From Mycobacterium florentinum (GTDB lineage: Bacteria > Actinomycetota > Actinomycetes > Mycobacteriales > Mycobacteriaceae): a stretch of DNA of 64,000 nt. The notes under the pieces are model-generated. The model saw only the letters and a list, made by a program, of their open reading frames with translations. It ran no database searches and was not told where the DNA came from. Within the stretch, counting starts at the first letter, position 1. Each line of letters begins with the position of its first letter. The position numbers were made by a program, and so were the translations under genes. Below are positions 59,650 to 64,000 of this stretch, in pieces. The stretch covers positions 4,154,001 through 4,218,000 of the forward strand of contig NZ_AP022576.1 in NCBI RefSeq assembly GCF_010730355.1, given 5' to 3'.

Positions 59650-59701
59650 ACAGCAAACGGGTGGTTAGTCTCTGACCGGACTAACCACCCGTTTTGCTGT
59701 G
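59650..59701 (+). terminator. Very strong terminator of clpC1
   Basis: A perfect 14-bp stem ACGGGTGGTTAGTC 59657-59670 with GACTAACCACCCGT 59679-59692, extended by ACAGCAA/TTTGCTGT with one bulged base to about 21 pairs. The right arm contains TTTT. Confidence 0.88.
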
Positions 59702-59723
59702 CTGAGGACTAAGGGGCTTACCT

Positions 59724-60101
59724 GTGCTGATCGTGACCACCAATGACCTTCCGGGCTGGGAGATTCGGCGTGTCTGCGGCGAAGTGTTCGGGCTGACCGT
59801 TCGATCGCGAAATGCGTTCTCCCAGATGGGCGCCGGCTTCAAGGCGATGTTCGGCGGGGAGCTACAGGGGATGACCAAAAATCTGGCCGAGAGCCGCAAC
59901 GAGGCGATGGGCCGGCTGATCTCCGAGGCGCGCAACCGCGGCGGCAACGCGATCGTCGCGATGCGATTCGACACCACCGAAATCGGCGACGTCTGGACCG
60001 AGATCTGTGCCTACGGCACTGCCGTGGAGGCGGTCCCGGTCACGGACGGGGCGAAGTACACGGCCAGCCAGCTCGGCTACGGTGGCGGGCCTGCGCAGTG
60101 A
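59724..60101 (+). CDS. YbjQ/UPF0145 family protein
   Basis: 125 aa from GTG 59724. The family pentamer-forming motifs are visible: VTTNDLPGWEIRRV(C)GEVFG, EARNRGGNAIVAMRFDTTE and WTEICAYGTAV. Proteins of this family are annotated as heavy-metal-binding or unknown. The C-terminal tail beyond residue 105 is extra. It lies between clpC1 and the cobalamin riboswitch. I do not recall it at this place in M. tuberculosis. Confidence 0.85.
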   Translation: MLIVTTNDLPGWEIRRVCGEVFGLTVRSRNAFSQMGAGFKAMFGGELQGMTKNLAESRNEAMGRLISEARNRGGNAIVAMRFDTTEIGDVWTEICAYGTAVEAVPVTDGAKYTASQLGYGGGPAQ

Positions 60102-60120
60102 TTGTTGTTTGTTCGGCCGC

Positions 60121-60235
60121 CGCGTCAGATTAGACTGACGACTGTTAACGACGGGCAACGGAATCTGGTGAAATTCCAGAACGGTCGCGCCACTGTGAAA
60201 AGTCAGACCCGCAACCCGTCACCCAAGTGGGACGC
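60121..60235 (+). promoter_or_regulatory. Cobalamin riboswitch
   Basis: Conserved core elements in order: GGAATCTGGTGAAATTCCAG at 60160-60179, the CGGTCGCGCCACTGTGAAA segment at 60182-60200 with the invariant GCCACTG, then AGTCAGACCCGC at 60201-60212. This is the AdoCbl/B12 riboswitch layout. It ends about 25 bases before the cbtB start, where AGAAGGA is the RBS, so it probably hides that site or terminates when B12 is plentiful. Confidence 0.92.
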
Positions 60236-60258
60236 GTCATTCCCAGAAGGAGTCAACA

Positions 60259-60468
60259 GTGTCCAGTACCGAGACGACCGGCAGTCGCTCGATTGATTTG
60301 TCGGCGGCAAGTGCCGCGCTCTGGTTGGCGGCAACCGCTTTCCTGGCGTTGATGGCGATTTACTTCGTCGGCGTCGATCAGGGTGCCGTGTCGGTGTTCG
60401 GCAGCGACACGCATGTGCACGAATTCGTGCACGATGCGCGCCACCTCCTCGGCTTCCCCTGCCACTGA
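60259..60468 (+). CDS. cbtB: CbtB, small cobalt transporter subunit
   Basis: 69 aa from GTG 60259. One membrane helix (LWLAATAFLALMAIYFVGV) followed by a short histidine-rich tail DTHVHEFVHDARH, a likely cobalt-binding segment and the hallmark of CbtB. Works with CbtA for B12-regulated cobalt uptake. It directly follows a cobalamin riboswitch. The cbtA start is 6 bases downstream. Confidence 0.92.
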   Translation: MSSTETTGSRSIDLSAASAALWLAATAFLALMAIYFVGVDQGAVSVFGSDTHVHEFVHDARHLLGFPCH

Positions 60469-60474
60469 CCCGGC

Positions 60475-61278
60475 GTGGAAAAGCGTCTGATCGGACGCGG
60501 GCTGCTGGCGGGCGCAATCGGCGCCGTGCTGGCATTCGTATTCGCCCGTCTGTGTGCCGAACCGGTAATTGCCCGCGCGATCGAATTTGAGGACGGTCGC
60601 ACCGACGCCGAGAATGCGCACGGTGTGCACGAGCACGGCGCCGAGCTGTTCACCCGCGGTGTGCAGGCCAACCCCGGACTCGGCTTTGGTGTGCTGATTT
60701 TCGGCATTGCGATGGGCGCACTGTTCGCCGTGGTGTTCTGCGTTGTCTATGCTCGCACGGCGGGCCGCACGGAAAGCCCTGCGCCACACCAGCTTTCGCT
60801 GCTTCTGGCGGCGGGGGCCTTCGTGGCGGTGTACCTGGTTCCGTTCCTGAAATATCCGCCGAATCCTCCCGCCGTCGGCCAGTCCGACACGATCGCCGCC
60901 CGCACCGGCTGGTATCTGCTGATGGTGCTGGTGTCGGTGCTGCTGGCGATCGCGGCGGTATGGCTGGCCGGCCGGCTGGCTGACCGATTCGGCGTATGGA
61001 ACGGACGGCTGCTCGCGGCCGGGGCCTATTTGGTGGCCCTCGTGGTAGTGACGGAGTTGCTGCCGACGGTGGACGAGACGCCCGGACCGTTGCGCGACGC
61101 TTCGGGCGCGATCATCTACCCCGGCTTTCCCGCCGATGTCCTCTACGAATTCCGGGTGCTGTCGTTGGGTACGCAGCTGCTGCTCTGGGTGAGCATCGGC
61201 CTGGTCTTCGCGACGCTCGCCGGGCGGTTGCTGGGCGAGCGCGCCGAGCGCGGACGGGTATCGAGCATCGCGGTGTGA
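60475..61278 (+). CDS. cbtA: CbtA, cobalt transporter subunit
   Basis: 267 aa from GTG 60475, with about five to six membrane helices. The loop after the first helix has ENAHGVHEHGAELF, a His/Glu cluster that fits cobalt binding and is typical of CbtA. Under the same riboswitch as cbtB. The stop overlaps the phosphatase start (GTGA), so all three are one operon. Confidence 0.92.
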   Translation: MEKRLIGRGLLAGAIGAVLAFVFARLCAEPVIARAIEFEDGRTDAENAHGVHEHGAELFTRGVQANPGLGFGVLIFGIAMGALFAVVFCVVYARTAGRTESPAPHQLSLLLAAGAFVAVYLVPFLKYPPNPPAVGQSDTIAARTGWYLLMVLVSVLLAIAAVWLAGRLADRFGVWNGRLLAAGAYLVALVVVTELLPTVDETPGPLRDASGAIIYPGFPADVLYEFRVLSLGTQLLLWVSIGLVFATLAGRLLGERAERGRVSSIAV

Positions 61279-61826
61279 CGGAGGTCGCCCGGCTGACCCT
61301 GGTGTCGCACGCGATGACCGATGCGATGGCAGGCGTGCGATTTCCGGCCGACGAGCCGCTGAACGACGCCGGCCGTCGACAGGCTGAAGCCGTTGCGGGC
61401 CTTGATGTCCCGGGCTCGCGCCACCTTGTAGGCCCCGAGCAGCGCGCCCGTCAAACCGCGCGGCTGCTGGGCCTGGATGCCACGATCGAGCCGCGGCTGG
61501 CCGACTTGGACTGCGGGCGCTGGCGTGGGCAGGCGCTTGCGGCCGTGCCCGCGGCCGACCTCGAGGTGTGGCTGACCGAGCCGGCCGCGGCGCCGCACGG
61601 CGGCGAGTCCATCGTCGAGCTCACCGAACGGGTGGCCGGATGGCTGGCGTCGTTGATCGAGGGGCCGTCGCGAACCGTTGCCGTGACGCACCCGGCGGTG
61701 ATCCGGGCGGCGATCGTGGCCGCGCTCGACATCCCGCCGAAGTCGTTCTGGCGCATCGACATTGCACCGGGCGGCCGCACGACGATGCATTACCGCAACG
61801 GCTGCTGGACGCTGCGGCTGCCGTGA
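61275..61826 (+). CDS. Histidine-phosphatase-fold protein in the cobalt operon, degenerate RHG motif
   Basis: 183 aa from GTG 61275. Phosphoglycerate-mutase-like fold: the usual LVRHGxT is LVSHAMT here, so the first catalytic His remains but the neighbouring Arg and Gly are lost. LNDAGRRQAEA, a changed second Arg segment (GPEQRARQTARLLG), the Glu region GGESIVELTERVA and the second His THPAVIRAAI follow. The operon suggests a cobalamin-pathway role such as alpha-ribazole phosphatase (CobC), but the altered site makes activity uncertain. Confidence 0.85.
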   Translation: MTEVARLTLVSHAMTDAMAGVRFPADEPLNDAGRRQAEAVAGLDVPGSRHLVGPEQRARQTARLLGLDATIEPRLADLDCGRWRGQALAAVPAADLEVWLTEPAAAPHGGESIVELTERVAGWLASLIEGPSRTVAVTHPAVIRAAIVAALDIPPKSFWRIDIAPGGRTTMHYRNGCWTLRLP

Positions 61827-63200
61827 TTACTGCGGCGCCACCAGTGCGAACGCCCGCTTGGCGACCTGCAGCATCCAGCCGGTCACCTTGGGTCCGTGAT
61901 CGCGTGGCCAGTTCAGCTGAAAGCTGACCACCCACGGTTGCTGCGTCTTGTCGACGGCGTACCAGCTGAAGGTCAGATCGCCCGGCAAGCCACCGGCTTT
62001 CGCGCCGATGTACGGCCACACGTTTCGGTCCAACTGGATGCCCGACACCGCCGACAGGATCTGCTTGACGGGCGCGGCCTCGCCGACCGCGTCGGCCTGC
62101 AACGCCGCATGAACCCGGCAGATGTCCTCGGCGCTGCCGTACCACTCCGCCCCGAAAGCCGAGGCCGGGGTGTGGGCGCGTTGCGGATCAGGTTGGTAGG
62201 GAGCGGAATTCGCCTGCGCCAGCAACTGGGCGCGGACCTGCGGAGTCGCCTGCTGCCACTGGCTGCGCAGATCCGGTTCACCCCAGCCGATGGAGAACAG
62301 CTCGTACATCGTGGGGAAGGGCGTCATGCTGGCCGGATCGTGATGGCCGGCCGTGGCCAGCGCCTCTTCGATGGCGTGCGTGCCCATTCTTTCGATCAGC
62401 AGGTCGGTGGCCATGTTGTCGCTGTTGGCGATCATCTTGGTGGCCGCGTTCCGCACCGAAACATGGTCGCCGACAGCAAGTCCCAGGCCCGAAGAGCCCA
62501 CCGCCTTGCTCTTGTCGGTGACCGTCAGCTGATCGTCCCAGGACACCATGTGGTTGCGCACCGCGCCCGCCAGGGCGTGCAACACGTATAACTTGAAAAT
62601 CGATGCCAGCGGCAGGGATTCGACTGTATTGGTGCCCATCACGGGATCGCACTGGCCATCGTCGACCTTGGCGACCTGGTAGGAGTACCGCGCACCGGTC
62701 TTGCTCAGCGTCGCATCGATGTCGTGCCACGAGGTGATCGTCGGCGCCAGCGTATCGAGCTCGAATCGATCAACCCGGCCCATGTCGTCGGTGTGTATCC
62801 GGATGTCTTGTCGCGCGCCGTAGGACGAGGTGAGGTGCAGCGTGGCGACACTGGCGCTGATGTCCACGCCGTCGAGGGTGAAGGGGCGATCCCACCAGAG
62901 TTCTTCCATGGTCTTTTCGACCGAGTCCACCTCGTCGGGCGCGGCCAGTGTGCGAACTCCGATCGGGCCGATCGGCCAGTCGGAGTTGAGCATGTCCACG
63001 GTCTGCTGGGCCCGCAGCCCGGGAGGCGTCCGGGTGTCGATCGCCCGTCCCGGGTTGGCCGCATTCGCCTGCGGTGCCGGCGACGACGAGCAACCCGGTG
63101 CGAGGGTGGCCACCAGTGCGGCGACCGCGGTCACGGCCAGCACGCGTTGTCGCGCGGGGCCCAGCCTGTTCGGCCTATTCAGTCGGCTTGCTCCCCGCAA
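61827..63200 (-). CDS. lpqF: LpqF, beta-lactamase-like serine-hydrolase lipoprotein
   Basis: 457 aa from TTG 63200, overlapping mhuD by 26 bases; the only usable start near the signal sequence. Signal peptide RVLAVTAVAALVATLAPGC with lipobox LAPGC. The C-terminal domain is class A beta-lactamase-like: SxxK in LASIFKLYVLH, SDN in ANSDNMATD, and a KTG variant AKAGG. The change of KTG to KAG suggests it is not a true beta-lactamase. Also found as Rv3593. Located on the outer face of the membrane. Confidence 0.9.
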   Translation of the reverse strand: MRGASRLNRPNRLGPARQRVLAVTAVAALVATLAPGCSSSPAPQANAANPGRAIDTRTPPGLRAQQTVDMLNSDWPIGPIGVRTLAAPDEVDSVEKTMEELWWDRPFTLDGVDISASVATLHLTSSYGARQDIRIHTDDMGRVDRFELDTLAPTITSWHDIDATLSKTGARYSYQVAKVDDGQCDPVMGTNTVESLPLASIFKLYVLHALAGAVRNHMVSWDDQLTVTDKSKAVGSSGLGLAVGDHVSVRNAATKMIANSDNMATDLLIERMGTHAIEEALATAGHHDPASMTPFPTMYELFSIGWGEPDLRSQWQQATPQVRAQLLAQANSAPYQPDPQRAHTPASAFGAEWYGSAEDICRVHAALQADAVGEAAPVKQILSAVSGIQLDRNVWPYIGAKAGGLPGDLTFSWYAVDKTQQPWVVSFQLNWPRDHGPKVTGWMLQVAKRAFALVAPQ

Positions 63201-63495
63201 CGTCCATGACGACCTCGAATTCCAGCAGCGACGCGCCGGTCGCCACCGGGTTGGCTCGCTGACCGGCATGAGCTTCGACGGCGGGCCCACTCGCCCACGC
63301 CTGGAACGCTTCATCGGACTCCCAGTGTGTCACGACGAAGTAGCGGTTCTCACCCTTCACCGGACGCAGCAGCTGAAAGCCCAGGAAGCCGGGCTGGTTG
63401 TCCACCGCGTGGGCACGGTGGGCGAACCGCTTTTCCAGCTCAGGGCCAGCGTCGGCGGGTACTTCAATAGCGTTGATCTTCACCACTGGCGGCAT
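63175..63495 (-). CDS. mhuD: MhuD, mycobacterial heme-degrading monooxygenase
   Basis: 106 aa ABM-domain protein, one residue longer than Rv3592. Conserved catalytic residues are Asn8, Trp67 and His76, corresponding to N7, W66, H75. It cleaves heme to mycobilin and frees iron. -10 TAGCCT (reverse strand, 63503-63508) lies seven bases before the ATG, predicting a leaderless mRNA. First of an operon with lpqF. Confidence 0.94.
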   Translation of the reverse strand: MPPVVKINAIEVPADAGPELEKRFAHRAHAVDNQPGFLGFQLLRPVKGENRYFVVTHWESDEAFQAWASGPAVEAHAGQRANPVATGASLLEFEVVMDVAGSKPTE

Positions 63496-63560
63496 GTTCG
63501 CTAGGCTACCCCGCCCCCCTGCCCTGTTCTGCTGCTGGGCGGGGCACGCAAGATGGTGCT

Positions 63561-64000
63561 ATGCCCACCGATCTGCTGACCTGCCAGGGCGGGCAAGGAG
63601 AGCCGCTGATATTGGTGCACGGGCTGATGGGCCGCGGCACCACCTGGTCGCGTCAGCTGCCGTGGCTGAGGAGGCTGGGCACCGTCTACACCTACGACGC
63701 GCCGTGGCACCGCGGCCGCGATGTCGCGGACCCACACCCGGTCAGCACCGAACGCTTCGTGGCCGATCTCACCGACGCGATAACCACATTGGGGACACCG
63801 GTCCGGCTGGTGGGGCATTCGATGGGGGCTCTGCACTCGTGGTGCCTGGCCGCCGTGCACCCCGAATTGGTGTCGGCGCTGGTGCTCGAGGACATGGCGC
63901 CGGACTTCCGCGGGCGCACCACCGGTCCGTGGGAGCCGTGGTTGCACGCTCTGCCGGTCGAATTCGCCACTGAGCAACAGGTTTTCAACGAATTCGGACC
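63561..64000 (+). CDS. Alpha/beta hydrolase, Rv3591c-like (partial, runs off the window)
   Basis: First 146 codons of a frame open to the window end. Oxyanion motif VHGLMGRG, nucleophile elbow GHSMGAL, and the strand YTYDAPWHRGRD. A hydrolase of unknown substrate, divergent from mhuD (65-base gap). Neither end of the active site beyond the elbow (Asp, His) is visible here. Confidence 0.88.
   Translation, partial: MPTDLLTCQGGQGEPLILVHGLMGRGTTWSRQLPWLRRLGTVYTYDAPWHRGRDVADPHPVSTERFVADLTDAITTLGTPVRLVGHSMGALHSWCLAAVHPELVSALVLEDMAPDFRGRTTGPWEPWLHALPVEFATEQQVFNEFG

Overview
The window is a high-GC stretch of a Mycobacterium chromosome. The evidence is gene content and order: dppD, a Tad pilus locus, topA, a class III adenylate cyclase, galE1, ppa, dacB, tilS, hpt, a PE/PPE pair, ephA, ftsH, the folate operon, panC/panD/coaX, lysS, lsr2, clpC1, lpqF and mhuD all follow the order known from M. 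tuberculosis (roughly Rv3664c to Rv3591c, recalled from memory), read in the opposite orientation. The species cannot be fixed from this alone. PE and PPE proteins point to a slow-grower-like non-tuberculous species. Several M. tuberculosis loci are missing from their expected places: PE33, PE_PGRS60/61, fic, esxV/esxW and espACD.

Layout. 1-2.5 kb: end of a dipeptide ABC transporter (dppC tail, dppD) and a conserved hypothetical. 2.5-8.8 kb: a HAD phosphatase, a 6C small RNA, then a compact Tad/Flp pilus operon (ssd-tadA-tadB-tadC-flp-tadE-like-tadG-like). 8.8-19.9 kb: core genes (Rv3651-like sensor, SftH/MrfA-type helicase, cspA, topA, adenylate cyclase, DNA polymerase III delta-prime, tRNA-Thr). 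19.9-21.6 kb: a small accessory patch beside the tRNA (GT2 glycosyltransferase, small membrane protein, secreted DUF3060 protein). 21.7-26.8 kb: cell-wall glycan genes (Rv3635-like membrane protein, galE1, DUF2304, ppgS, flippase), which probably make and flip polyprenyl-phosphate-GalNAc for arabinogalactan. 26.9-34.3 kb: DUF475/TerC-like protein, a coiled-coil membrane protein with duplicated terminator repeats, ppa, dacB, zincin, tilS, hpt, lpqG. 34.3-44.5 kb: the most variable part (XRE regulator-P450-small membrane protein cassette, PE/PPE, a 13E12/DUF222 HNH protein whose frame runs antisense through the PPE gene, a secreted protein, an ephA-F420 monooxygenase-alcohol dehydrogenase operon, a VOC protein). 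44.7-50 kb: ftsH and the folate operon folE-folP1-folB-folK-DUF3180. 50-54.7 kb: a proline-rich membrane protein, then the pantothenate/CoA operon. 54.8-59.7 kb: lysS, lsr2, clpC1. 59.7-64 kb: a YbjQ protein, a cobalamin-riboswitch-controlled cobalt transporter operon (cbtB-cbtA-histidine phosphatase), lpqF, mhuD and the start of an alpha/beta hydrolase.

No CRISPR array, prophage or complete insertion sequence was seen. The best second looks are the 6C RNA, the B12-riboswitch/cbtBA/degenerate-phosphatase operon, the XRE-P450-membrane cassette, the missing stop codon of the DUF222 gene, the non-canonical start of ppgS, and the duplicated terminator at 28 kb.
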